Both the position numbers and the translations under genes were made by a program. 64,000 nt of DNA from Sphingobacterium hungaricum (GTDB taxonomy: Bacteria; Bacteroidota; Bacteroidia; Sphingobacteriales; Sphingobacteriaceae). The DNA lies in contig NZ_MU158698.1 of NCBI RefSeq assembly GCF_015210005.1, positions 1,323,611-1,387,610 on the forward strand, in the 5' to 3' direction. Shown here in pieces: positions 1 to 8,976 of this stretch. The notes beneath the pieces were generated by a model, which did no database searches, was not told the origin of the DNA, and saw only the letters and a list, made by a program, of their open reading frames with translations. How positions within the stretch are numbered: position 1 is the stretch's first letter; each line of letters opens with the position of its first letter.

Positions 1-374
1 GATTTGCTTAGCTTAAGTTTATCTTTCGGAAGAACTGAATCTTCCTTGCGAACTTTCGCTCTCTCAAGCTACTCGCTGCGTTTACATGATCATTTTCTTA
101 AAGAACTTCTATCGCATCCGCTTCGCGCTTCTGCTTATATAACCTCGCTATAAATAGCTCAATCTTTTCGTTTTTATTCCCAAGATCCCTTCAGATCTTG
201 TCCCCTTCGTTTCCGTTGGGACTGCAAAGGTAGAAATCTTTTCCGAACCTCCAAAACTTTTTTTGTTTTATTTTGTTTGGAACGTTTTGGGCTTGCTTTC
301 CGCTATCGCTAGCTTCTGGCTATTTCTCCCGATTCCTTAGCTTTTCAATGCTGTCCCTCCCTTGCGGAGTGGTG
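1..374 (-). other. Probable rRNA operon leader (16S gene expected just left of window)
   Basis: No ORF is visible. Read on the minus strand, two Bacteroidota-type promoters are followed by a long GC-balanced leader that contains a perfect 7-bp hairpin (181-200) and a boxA-like stretch AGTTCTTTAAGAAAAT near 93-108. This arrangement is typical of Bacteroidota rRNA operon leaders. The 16S gene itself is not in the window, so the identity is inferred from the leader alone; another stable RNA or a strongly expressed gene is possible. Confidence 0.5.
225..254 (-). promoter_or_regulatory. Leader promoter P2 (proximal)
   Basis: On the minus strand a TTG (252-254) is followed after exactly 19 nt by TACCTTTG (225-232). 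This is a full match to the Bacteroidota primary sigma pattern TTG-N19-TAnnTTTG, pointing left into the presumed rRNA leader. Confidence 0.65.
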
Positions 375-406
375 CAAAAGTAGAACTTTTAAACACTAAC
401 TTCCAA
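375..406 (-). promoter_or_regulatory. Leader promoter P1 (distal)
   Basis: On the minus strand TTG (404-406) and TACTTTTG (375-382) are separated by 21 nt. It is in tandem with the promoter about 150 bp downstream, and both share the -33 context TTTGGA. Tandem P1/P2 promoters fit a stable-RNA operon. Confidence 0.6.
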
Positions 407-847
407 ATAGAATCTGAGAAATAATTGTTTAAACATTATAACTACCTCAGAATGCGCCAAATAAATTATTTCATTAAACTCAAAAATGCTTCTAAATATG
501 CTAAAAACCGAAATTTAGGTTTAAAGAGAGCAGATTTTCACTAGCGTATTCTTCAAAGATACGAGTATGCATTTTGCAAAACCGCTTATATTCTTTTAGG
601 AATTGCCAATTTCTAACGAACAGCAAAAAATTACTGTCATGTATCTAAATCCATAAAAAACTGATTTTGCACTCAAACGTTTTCGTAAATAAACTCCATT
701 AAACATGCAAAACCCAATTTAATTATTGACAATATTTGCACCGTACCAAGAGTAAACAAAATAAACTTATACGTTAAAAATTCTTCTCTGATAAAAATTA
801 GTTTATCGAGAGAAGATTTAACAGCATTCATCTTAACATACTAGATT
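407..847. other. Intergenic region between rRNA-type leader and susC
   Basis: No credible gene is seen. It holds the 5' leader of susC with one hairpin (782-816) and no clear TAnnTTTG promoter on the plus strand. A weak minus-strand -7 (TATCTTTG, 554-561) lacks a well-spaced -33. Confidence 0.5.
782..816 (+). promoter_or_regulatory. Hairpin or palindromic site in the susC leader
   Basis: TCTTCTCT-GATAAA (782-795) pairs with TTTATC-GAGAGAAGA (802-816) with one bulged base and a 6-nt loop, 31 nt before the susC ATG. It may be an mRNA structure or an operator. It has no poly-T tail, so it is not a terminator. Confidence 0.4.
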
Positions 848-3800
848 ATGAACAATCTAAAACATTGGTTAATCTGTCTCGGGACACTTTTACTTGTTCT
901 GCAGAACCAGCTGTCCTTCGGACAAGAAACGTCAAAAACGATAACGGGAACTGTAAAAACCGCAAGCGGCGATCCATTACAAGGCGCAACTGTAATGGTA
1001 AAGGGCACATCAATTGGATCGTCAACGGATTTGCAAGGAAAATTTACGCTTGAGATCCCTTTAGTACACCAAGATAAAATCTTGGCCGTAACTTATAGTG
1101 GCTACCTCGAAAAAGAAGTTACACTTACTGGACAAAATACTATCGAAGTAGTACTAGCTCAATCATCTGAAGGAATAGACGAGGTAGTAGTGGTCGGATA
1201 TGGCACCGCCCGAAGAAAAGATTTAACAGGATCAGTGGCTTCAATTCAAGCAACGAAACTAGAAGCTGAAGCTCCGCGGTCTGTCCAAGATTTATTAAGA
1301 GGCAATGCAGCCGGAATGATTATCGGACAAGGAAATTCGGCCAAGGGGGATGCTAGTCTTTTAGTCAGGGGAAGCGGAACGTTAAAAGCTGGGAATAGTC
1401 CTTTGAATGTTGTCGATGGGGTAATATTCGATGGAACGTTTGCCGATTTAAATCCAAATGATATCCAATCCATCGATATCTTAAAAGACGCAAGTGCAAC
1501 TGCAGTATACGGAGCTAAGGCGGCAAATGGTGTAGTAATCATCACGACAAAGCGAGGTTCAAGCGGTAAACCAAAAATATCTTTTAACGCGAATTTGGGT
1601 GTAGCACAGGAAGCGGGTGTACAAAGAGTATTAACGGCAGATGAATTCATTGATTATCGTTACGATTATCAAATAGGAAGAAGAGCACAAAGTTATCATG
1701 ATCAATATCCCGAGATGTTCGTTCAACCAACGAAACTGACTAACATAAGTCCTTTGGATTGGTATAATTATGACCAAGATCAACCAGTTACTTCAGTAAC
1801 AGATGAACAACTGCTTCGCACCTGGCTGTCGCGTCTGGACTTTAAAACACCTGAAATAGATAACTACATCGGGAATAATATCACTGACTGGCAGGATTTG
1901 GTATTTAGAAACGGTATTCAACAAGATTATTCTGTGAGTGTCTCAAATAGATCAGATAACTTCAATTACTATTTATCTTTCAACCATGTTGATCGCGAAG
2001 GCATTATAGAAGGAAATCGATTTAAAAATTTTCGTACAAGAATTAATTTGGAATCAACCATCACCTCTTTTTTGAAAGTTGGAACCAACACCAATTTTGC
2101 GACAAGAAATGAGGGGTTTTTACAAGCAGATTGGGGACAGTCTGCGGTGATATCACCATATGGATCTAATAACATTGATGACATCAATAGTTTGTATCGC
2201 AGATCGCCAACTGGTGATCCATCCACTGTGAACCCATTTTTTGACAACCTCTACCGCGATCGCGTAGATCGTTACAACACATTGAATTCAACACTATATG
2301 GAATAATTTCGTTGCCACTGGGAATTGAATTCCAGTCAAACTTCACCCCGACTTTCGTTTGGAGAGAATACTACAACCATGACTCTTCACAAAACCCAGA
2401 GTGGGCATCGGGCGGTGGAAGTGCGGAACGAAGTTTTGAAAAAACATACAACTGGCAAATAGATAACGTCTTACGATGGAAGAAAAGCCTTGGCAAACAC
2501 AACATGGAAGTTACGCTATTGCAAAATGCTGAGAAGGGACAGTTCTGGAGAACGCAAGCAAATACTTCAAATTTTGTCCCGAGCGATATTTTAGGCTGGC
2601 ATAGATTACAAGCGGGCACAGTCCCCTTGAATTCAAGTAATGACACCTATCGCACCGGCGATGCCTTAATGGGTCGTCTATTCTATTCATACGACGAAAA
2701 ATATATGTTGACTGCATCTGTAAGAAGGGATGGGTATTCTGCTTTCGGCGCTCAAAATCCAAGAGCAACTTTCCCGGCGTTGGCGTTCGCGTGGAACTTC
2801 ACTTCCGAGGAATTTCTAAAATCTACATCGAACTGGTTAGATTACGGAAAGTTAAGGTTGTCATGGGGTCAGAACGGAAATCGTGATATCGACCAATACC
2901 AAGCCTTATCAGATATGACCTCAGGTCTGCATCCTTACATTGATGCAACGGGAAAATTATATCTGTATTCCCAGCTTTATGTGAATAGAATGGCCAATCT
3001 CGGATTAAAATGGGAAAGCAAGTCATCCTATAACGTCGGTTTAGACTTCGGAATCTTAAAGAACAGAATCAGTGGAGCGTTAGATTTCTATACCGCGACA
3101 ACAAAAGATCTTTTAGTCGACAGAGAGCTACCAGAAATCATTGGATTTAGCAGTGTAGCGGCGAATTTGGGAGAACTAAAAAACACTGGATTTGAGATAA
3201 CGCTTAACGGAAGTATTATACAACGCGAAAAGTTCACTTGGAATACCTCCCTTATTTTTATGCAAAATCGTAGAAAAATAACAAAACTGTATGGCGATAT
3301 GATCAACATACTAGATGACGAAGGTAATATTATTGGCGAACGTGAAGCGGACGACATCAAGAACAGATGGTTTATTGGCCAAGATCCAGACCGTATTTTT
3401 GATTATGAACGTTCTGGCGTATGGCAAATTGGCGAAGAGGAAGAAGCGGCAAAACTAGGTCTTCAGCCAGGCGACTTCAAATACATCGATCAAAATGGGG
3501 ATGGAATTATGTCAGATGCTGATCGAACTTTTCAGCGTTACAAAACTCCAAGATTTCGTTGGTCATGGCGCAATGATTTTAGTTACAATAATTTCAGCCT
3601 TTCTTTTTTCATTTACTCGAACTGGGGACAAACAGATACATATAACAGAGCTGCGAATACTAGCAATTTTCCAGATCGCGCTACGGACTATGCACTACCT
3701 CGCTGGACACCCGAAAATCCAATCAATGACTATGGCCGAATTGGATCAAAGAATGTTGGAAATAATTATGTAGATCGCTCGTTCATTCGCGTAGACAACA

Positions 3801-3982
3801 TAACCTTAGGCTATTCAGTTCCGTCTGAATTCATCAACCGATTTAAAGTTCAAAACTTGCGTATTTCTGCAAGTGTTAGAAATGCAGCTTTCTATGCTCC
3901 GCATTGGGAGTTTGGTGACCCAGAATCAGGAGGCCAGCCGACCCCAAGAACTTACAACCTTAATTTTAATTTCTCACTTTAA
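848..3982 (+). CDS. SusC/RagA-family TonB-linked outer membrane receptor
   Basis: This 1044-residue protein has a Sec signal peptide (about 1-26, ending SFGQ), a carboxypeptidase-regulatory-like domain (about 31-115; ITGTVK...GATVMVKGT), a plug domain starting at the family motif EVVVVGYGTARRKDLTGSV, and a large beta-barrel ending in F-N-F-S-L with a C-terminal aromatic pattern. Family knowledge: SusC proteins form the TonB-driven channel under a SusD lid and import oligosaccharides or other large nutrients. No N-terminal STN domain is present, so signalling to an anti-sigma factor is unlikely. The stop overlaps the susD ATG by one base (TAATG), implying translational coupling. The substrate cannot be read from the sequence. 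Confidence 0.95.
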   Translation: MNNLKHWLICLGTLLLVLQNQLSFGQETSKTITGTVKTASGDPLQGATVMVKGTSIGSSTDLQGKFTLEIPLVHQDKILAVTYSGYLEKEVTLTGQNTIEVVLAQSSEGIDEVVVVGYGTARRKDLTGSVASIQATKLEAEAPRSVQDLLRGNAAGMIIGQGNSAKGDASLLVRGSGTLKAGNSPLNVVDGVIFDGTFADLNPNDIQSIDILKDASATAVYGAKAANGVVIITTKRGSSGKPKISFNANLGVAQEAGVQRVLTADEFIDYRYDYQIGRRAQSYHDQYPEMFVQPTKLTNISPLDWYNYDQDQPVTSVTDEQLLRTWLSRLDFKTPEIDNYIGNNITDWQDLVFRNGIQQDYSVSVSNRSDNFNYYLSFNHVDREGIIEGNRFKNFRTRINLESTITSFLKVGTNTNFATRNEGFLQADWGQSAVISPYGSNNIDDINSLYRRSPTGDPSTVNPFFDNLYRDRVDRYNTLNSTLYGIISLPLGIEFQSNFTPTFVWREYYNHDSSQNPEWASGGGSAERSFEKTYNWQIDNVLRWKKSLGKHNMEVTLLQNAEKGQFWRTQANTSNFVPSDILGWHRLQAGTVPLNSSNDTYRTGDALMGRLFYSYDEKYMLTASVRRDGYSAFGAQNPRATFPALAFAWNFTSEEFLKSTSNWLDYGKLRLSWGQNGNRDIDQYQALSDMTSGLHPYIDATGKLYLYSQLYVNRMANLGLKWESKSSYNVGLDFGILKNRISGALDFYTATTKDLLVDRELPEIIGFSSVAANLGELKNTGFEITLNGSIIQREKFTWNTSLIFMQNRRKITKLYGDMINILDDEGNIIGEREADDIKNRWFIGQDPDRIFDYERSGVWQIGEEEEAAKLGLQPGDFKYIDQNGDGIMSDADRTFQRYKTPRFRWSWRNDFSYNNFSLSFFIYSNWGQTDTYNRAANTSNFPDRATDYALPRWTPENPINDYGRIGSKNVGNNYVDRSFIRVDNITLGYSVPSEFINRFKVQNLRISASVRNAAFYAPHWEFGDPESGGQPTPRTYNLNFNFSL

Positions 3983-5895
3983 TGAGTACTGTTATGATTA
4001 ACTATAAAAATATAGCTTCGATAGCATCAGTTAGTTTTATTTCCATATTAATACTGGCTGGATGTAGTAAAGATTGGTTAAAACCACAACCATTGTCTTT
4101 TTATGCTCCAGATGTTGCTTTATCTAATGCAGAAGGTATGTATTCAGCATTAACGGCTTGTGAACGAAACATGCGTCATGAATTTTTTGGTGAAGGAGCT
4201 CCCTCCTTAACTGAAATGATTCAATCCGACATTGCAGTCGAGGGAACCACTGACAAAGCTGGCCCTCAAATGGACATGGACATATCGCTTCTTCCAGATG
4301 CAAATTTAAACAGCGTTGATTTTACAAAAGTCGGCTGGTATTGGTTTGAAGGATATAAAGGAATAAAATATGCAAATTTAATTATTGCACGAATCGATGA
4401 CGCAACATTTACGAATGAAGAACAAAAAAATCAAATTCTAGGCGCTGCTTATTTCCAACGTGCTTACCGTTATTTTAAACTGGTTCACCAGTTTGGGGAC
4501 GTGCCTTTCATTGATTGGGAAATCAATGAGCCAAAATATGATTTCTATTCTCACGATCGCTGGACGATTTTAGAACGGCTAAAAAAGGATTTGGAGTTTG
4601 CATACCAATGGGTGCCTGAGAAAGTAGACCGAGGCCGCACTTCCAAATCGGCCTGTGGTATATTGTTGATGAAAGTGTACATGTCATTATCTCAATTTAA
4701 TGATGCCGTCAGAGTTGGAAATGAAATTGTTGCTTTGCATCCATTAATGAAAAACCGTTTTACAGCAAATAAGGACCGTCCAAATACAAATCTTATGTTC
4801 GATCTTCATAGTGTTGAAGCTAAATTAGACATGAGTAATACGGAAGGACTGATGTATGTTGTCTCGTCTCCAAATGTTGAGGGATCCGCGCGTATTGAAT
4901 CCATGAGAAATGGCGTCCCATTTTGGAACAATGGAAGCATTAGAACTCCCGACGGTTTAACGGGAACAAGCATTGCCCTTGCTCCTGGTGAAACGGATCA
5001 ATCGCTTGATCTTAATAAAACCTATGGCAGAGGAATAGGAAAACTGCGTCCAACATGGTATTTTACGAATCAAATCTGGCGTTCGGATAAAGAAGCGAAC
5101 GACCTAAGAGGGATTCATAATCGGGATAGCTGGCGCAGAATGGAGGATTTGAAGTACAACCATCCTGATCTGAAAAAAAATGGAAATCCTTGGTACGGCA
5201 AGAACTTTGTAAAAAACCCAAGCATGAGCGTGGAAGACACGATCCGTTTATGGTATTCTTGGCCTCATTTCAAACTTTTCGTTCCAGATCCATTGCAAGC
5301 CACTTGGGCAGGCGGAGAAACGCCTTGGTATATCTACCGTTCTGCAGAAGTTTATTTGTTATTGGCGGAAAGCTATTATTGGCTAGATCAGCCAGGAAAT
5401 GCCGCGACCGCCTTGAATGAAGTTCGAGTTCGTGCTGGAGCTACTCCATTAACTTCCGGGGAAATAAACATGAATGAAATTCTCGATGAACGTGCTAGAG
5501 AATTATACTACGAAGAGAACCGTCACATCGAATTAGTAAGAATATCTTATATTTATGCTAAAACTGGAAAGCCATGTGAGATACATGGCGGAAAAGTGTA
5601 CAGCTTAAACAACATCAGCGGACCGGGCGGAGTTAATTCCAATGTCAAACAAGAGGGTGTTAACTTTTGGTACGATAGGGTTGTTGACAAGAGCAACTTT
5701 TACAACAAAGGTGTTAAACATCGATGGGCCGAGTACAAGGTGAGTGTTCATCACATGCTTTGGCCGGTTCCAGCGAGTGCGATTAATACAAATTTAAAAG
5801 GAATTATAAATCAGAACATCGGCTACCCGGGAGCTGAAAGAAACTTACCGCCTCAATTAGTTCCGGAAGAAGGAACTGTTTTTGGCCCTAAATAG
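3982..5895 (+). CDS. SusD/RagB-family nutrient-binding outer membrane lipoprotein
   Basis: The ORF is 637 residues. A lipoprotein signal with lipobox ILAGC puts the acylated Cys near residue 28. A start at the internal ATG at 3994 (MINYKN) would give a more normal signal peptide, but the first ATG overlaps the susC stop and is plausible. The SusD/RagB helical TPR-like core and C-terminal region are recognisable, for example YIYRSAEVYLLLAESYYW and NEVRVRAGA in the later half. Family knowledge: SusD caps SusC and captures the substrate at the cell surface. The downstream genes suggest a glycoside-type ligand. Confidence 0.95.
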   Translation: MSTVMINYKNIASIASVSFISILILAGCSKDWLKPQPLSFYAPDVALSNAEGMYSALTACERNMRHEFFGEGAPSLTEMIQSDIAVEGTTDKAGPQMDMDISLLPDANLNSVDFTKVGWYWFEGYKGIKYANLIIARIDDATFTNEEQKNQILGAAYFQRAYRYFKLVHQFGDVPFIDWEINEPKYDFYSHDRWTILERLKKDLEFAYQWVPEKVDRGRTSKSACGILLMKVYMSLSQFNDAVRVGNEIVALHPLMKNRFTANKDRPNTNLMFDLHSVEAKLDMSNTEGLMYVVSSPNVEGSARIESMRNGVPFWNNGSIRTPDGLTGTSIALAPGETDQSLDLNKTYGRGIGKLRPTWYFTNQIWRSDKEANDLRGIHNRDSWRRMEDLKYNHPDLKKNGNPWYGKNFVKNPSMSVEDTIRLWYSWPHFKLFVPDPLQATWAGGETPWYIYRSAEVYLLLAESYYWLDQPGNAATALNEVRVRAGATPLTSGEINMNEILDERARELYYEENRHIELVRISYIYAKTGKPCEIHGGKVYSLNNISGPGGVNSNVKQEGVNFWYDRVVDKSNFYNKGVKHRWAEYKVSVHHMLWPVPASAINTNLKGIINQNIGYPGAERNLPPQLVPEEGTVFGPK

Positions 5896-5935
5896 AATCT
5901 ATAACAATAAAATAATAAACATAAAAAAATCAGTA

Positions 5936-7321
5936 ATGGCAAAATACTTTATATTAGCAGCTCTACTTTCTTTTGGTTTGATTTCCTCAACAGCCATAGC
6001 GCAATCTGCTGCTAAAAATCAAAAAGGATGGACAAATTTATTTGATGGGACAAGCCTTAAAGGATGGAAAGCCGTGGGCGGTAAAGCTCCGTACACGATA
6101 GAAAATGGGGCGATTGTTGGAACCATGACAAAGAAGACTCCAAATTCATTTTTGATTACGGAAGAACAATACGGTGATTTTATTTTGGAGCTGGATGTTA
6201 AACTAGAAGGCAATCAAACGAATTCCGGTGTGCAGACGAGAAGCCAATATGACCCTTCAGCAAATAATGGACAAGGACGCGTGTCTGGCAGACAAGTAGA
6301 AATCGACCCATCAGCAAGAGCATGGACAGGCGGTATCTATGACGAAGCTCGCCGTGGCTGGTTGTATCCTTTGGATTTAAATGAAAAGGCAAAAACGGCG
6401 TACAAAGCAGATGAGTTCAACCATTACCGCATCGAAGCGATAGGTGACGAAATCAGAACTTGGGTCAATGGAATTCCTGTTGCTTATGTAATCGATACGT
6501 TAGATAAAAAAGGAATAATCGGTTTGCAGGTACATAGCATTCCTGATGAATTGGATGGAAAAAAAGTGTTTTTCAAGAACATCAAAATCCAAACTTCTAA
6601 TTTAAAGCCTACAGCTTTTCCGAAAGACATTCACATTGTCAACTTAAAACCAAACGATGTTAGCAAAGCTGAAAAAACAGCTGGTTTCAAACTTTTGTTT
6701 AATGGTATCGATTCAAAAGGCTGGAGAAGTGTCCGCTCGGATAAATTTCCAGAAAAAGGCTGGGCAATCAAAAACGGGGTTATCAATGTTGCTAAATCTG
6801 ACGGTGGCGAATCGACTAACGGCGGTGATATTATTACCAATGAAAAATTCGCGGCGTTCGATTTAACATTCGAATTCAAATTGACACCAGGTGCAAATTC
6901 TGGAGTCAAATATTTTGTCACACTTAAAGAAGTAACGACTGGTTCTGCTATAGGTCTAGAATATCAGGTGCTGGATGATGAAAAACATCCCGACGCTAAA
7001 TTAGGCAGAGATGGCAATCGTACATTGGCTTCGCTATATGATTTGATGACCTCGAACAGGGATGGCCGTGCTCGCAGACCAATCGGTGAGTGGAACAGAG
7101 GACGTGTAGTTGTTACTGCAGATAATCAAGTGACGCATTATTTGAACGGAATTAAAATGTTAACTTACAAAAGAGGTTCTCAGGAATTTAAAGATTTAGT
7201 GGCGATCAGCAAATACAAAGACTGGGAAGGTTTTGGCGAAGCCAATGAAGGACACATTTTGTTACAAGACCATGGAGACAATGTCTCTTTTAGAAATATT
7301 AAAATAAAAAAGATTAAATAA
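5936..7321 (+). CDS. Two-domain DUF1080 (3-keto-disaccharide hydrolase family) protein
   Basis: The preferred start is ATG 5936 (MAKYFILAALLSF), because it begins a clean Sec signal peptide ending TAIAQ; an upstream in-frame ATG at 5882 overlaps susD and adds a poor N-terminus. The 461 residues hold two DUF1080 (PF06439) domains, about 28-225 (GWTNLFDGTSLKGWK) and 252-459 (GFKLLFNGIDSKGWR). Each is a concanavalin-like sandwich. Family knowledge: DUF1080 proteins include enzymes acting on 3-keto-glycosides. The protein is probably periplasmic or surface-exposed. The neighbouring Gfo/Idh/MocA oxidoreductase supports a coupled oxidation-cleavage role, which is inference. Confidence 0.85.
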   Translation: MAKYFILAALLSFGLISSTAIAQSAAKNQKGWTNLFDGTSLKGWKAVGGKAPYTIENGAIVGTMTKKTPNSFLITEEQYGDFILELDVKLEGNQTNSGVQTRSQYDPSANNGQGRVSGRQVEIDPSARAWTGGIYDEARRGWLYPLDLNEKAKTAYKADEFNHYRIEAIGDEIRTWVNGIPVAYVIDTLDKKGIIGLQVHSIPDELDGKKVFFKNIKIQTSNLKPTAFPKDIHIVNLKPNDVSKAEKTAGFKLLFNGIDSKGWRSVRSDKFPEKGWAIKNGVINVAKSDGGESTNGGDIITNEKFAAFDLTFEFKLTPGANSGVKYFVTLKEVTTGSAIGLEYQVLDDEKHPDAKLGRDGNRTLASLYDLMTSNRDGRARRPIGEWNRGRVVVTADNQVTHYLNGIKMLTYKRGSQEFKDLVAISKYKDWEGFGEANEGHILLQDHGDNVSFRNIKIKKIK

Positions 7322-7337
7322 TCAAAATAGAACTAAG

Positions 7338-8753
7338 ATGATTCATTCTTTATCACGTAGAAATTTCATTAAAAAAACAACCATGGCAGGCGGCGCATTA
7401 ATTATGTCAAATAGCCTGTTAGGAAATATTAAAATGGCTTCGCCAAATGAACGCGTAAATCTTGCCTGTGTTGGTATTGGAAACAGAGCAGCCGAAATCA
7501 TTAAAGAACTTCACAAAACCGGACTTTGTAATATTGTCGCTCTGTGTGATGTGGATTTAGGTGCAAAACAGACATTGGAAATCCTGAAACTTTTCCCCGA
7601 TGCAAAGAGATACCAAGATTTTAGAAAAATGTTCGACGAAATGGGCAATCAATTCGATGCTGTTTCTATAGGAACACCAGATTTTGCACATTTTGCGGTT
7701 ACCATGCATGCCATTGATTTGGGAAAACATGTGTACGTAGAAAAGCCAATGGCGAGCACCTTTTGGGAGGTAGAGCTGATGATGAAAAAAGCTGCGAAAT
7801 TTCCAAAAGTGGTGACACAAATGGGGAACCAAGGACATTCAGAGGCAAATTACTTTCAATTCAAGGCTTGGCAAAAAGCTGGCATTATCAAAGATGTAAC
7901 CCGAATCGATGCGCATATGAATATGCCAAGACGCTGGCACGGATGGGACCCTAATATCAAAAGGTTCCCAAATGCTGAACCAATTCCAGAAACATTGGAT
8001 TGGGATATCTGGCAGATGCAAACCTTAGGTCACGATTACAACAAGGATTTTGTCAATGGACAATGGCGTTGCTGGTTTGATTTTGGAATGGGCGCGTTGG
8101 GTGATTGGGGAGCGCATATTCTTGACACAGCGCACGAGTTCCTTGACCTGGGACTACCGACTAGCGTCGAAGCAGTTTCGCTCGACGGACATAACTCGTT
8201 CTTCTTCCCAATGTCATCCACGCTAAAATTCAGCTTTCCGAAACGCGGAGGAATGCCCGCTTTGGATGTGAATTGGTACGATGGCATAGACAACCTACCT
8301 CCTATTCCAGAAGGTTATGGCGTGTCCGGTCTAGACCCGAACATTCCGCCTCCAAGTACAGGTAAAATTGAACCAGCGAAATTAAATCCTGGAAAAATCA
8401 TTTATGGCAAAGGATTAACATTCAAAGGTGGATCGCATGGCTCAACGCTTCAAATTATTCCAGAAAGCAAAGCCAAAGATTTAGCAAACAAACTTCCATC
8501 TGTCGAAGCCTCTCCATCAAACCACTTTGCAAACTTCTTGAAAGCTTGTAAAGGAGAAGAAAAAACACGCTCTTCTTTCGATATCGCAGGACCATTAAGC
8601 CAAGTATTCTGTTTGGGTGTTATTACCCAGCGTTTGAATAATAAAATTGTGTTTGATCCGAAGAAGAAAGAAATCGTGAATGATAAATTTGCTAACGCTT
8701 TGTTAATAGGCCCGCCTCCGGCGAAAGGCTGGGAACAGTATTACAACGTATAA
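7338..8753 (+). CDS. Tat-exported Gfo/Idh/MocA-family oxidoreductase
   Basis: This 471-residue protein starts with a twin-arginine signal (SRRNFIKK, RR at 7-8), indicating export as a folded, cofactor-loaded enzyme. The Rossmann motif GIGNRA lies at about 46-51, and the family's conserved EKP motif is at 135-137 (VYVEKPMAS). The C-terminal alpha/beta domain follows. Family knowledge: these enzymes oxidise or reduce sugars and cyclitols with tightly bound or exchangeable NAD(P), and include glycoside 3-oxidoreductases. It lies 16 bp after the DUF1080 gene and ends the putative operon, 5 bp before a MITE-like element. The exact substrate is unknown. Confidence 0.88.
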   Translation: MIHSLSRRNFIKKTTMAGGALIMSNSLLGNIKMASPNERVNLACVGIGNRAAEIIKELHKTGLCNIVALCDVDLGAKQTLEILKLFPDAKRYQDFRKMFDEMGNQFDAVSIGTPDFAHFAVTMHAIDLGKHVYVEKPMASTFWEVELMMKKAAKFPKVVTQMGNQGHSEANYFQFKAWQKAGIIKDVTRIDAHMNMPRRWHGWDPNIKRFPNAEPIPETLDWDIWQMQTLGHDYNKDFVNGQWRCWFDFGMGALGDWGAHILDTAHEFLDLGLPTSVEAVSLDGHNSFFFPMSSTLKFSFPKRGGMPALDVNWYDGIDNLPPIPEGYGVSGLDPNIPPPSTGKIEPAKLNPGKIIYGKGLTFKGGSHGSTLQIIPESKAKDLANKLPSVEASPSNHFANFLKACKGEEKTRSSFDIAGPLSQVFCLGVITQRLNNKIVFDPKKKEIVNDKFANALLIGPPPAKGWEQYYNV

Positions 8754-8758
8754 AAAGT

Positions 8759-8954
8759 AAAGAGGCTGTATCATAAATCAATTTTGAACATCTTTTGCCA
8801 AATTAAGTTTTGAGCAAATGATTAAAGTTAGTAAAACGGGCAATTTTCGATGTGAAAATTGCCCGTTTTTTCTTTGTAAACAGTCACCTTAAACTGATGG
8901 CCAAATTTTATTTTGTAAAGCCAACTTCAATTTTACTTTTGATACAGCCTCTTT
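8759..8954. mobile_element. 196-bp MITE-like element, copy A
   Basis: The element has 15-bp perfect terminal inverted repeats, AAAGAGGCTGTATCA (8759-8773) and TGATACAGCCTCTTT (8940-8954), and no coding capacity. It is the reverse complement of 47706-47901 with a single mismatch (position 8893) over 196 bp. The centre carries a 16-bp perfect hairpin with T-runs on both strands. No convincing target-site duplication is seen. It fills the gap between convergent genes, starting 5 bp after the oxidoreductase stop. The parent transposase is not in the window. Confidence 0.8.
8833..8873. terminator. Bidirectional terminator-like hairpin inside MITE copy A
   Basis: The arms AAAACGGGCAATTTTC (8833-8848) and GAAAATTGCCCGTTTT (8854-8869) are perfectly complementary around a GATGT loop. 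T-runs follow on the plus strand (TTTTTTCTTT) and the arm's A-run supplies a T-run on the minus strand. It can serve both convergent neighbours. Confidence 0.75.
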
Positions 8955-8976
8955 ATTGTTAAAGAATAGGAATAAA

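Noticed and set aside
1246..1650. Antisense ORF within susC
   Set aside because: It is a shadow of the strong plus-strand reading frame, with no domain or ribosome binding site. The same applies to the other ORFs antisense to called genes.
8759..8954. Small regulatory RNA gene
   Set aside because: Terminal inverted repeats and a second copy elsewhere fit a MITE better, and no promoter is seen inside.
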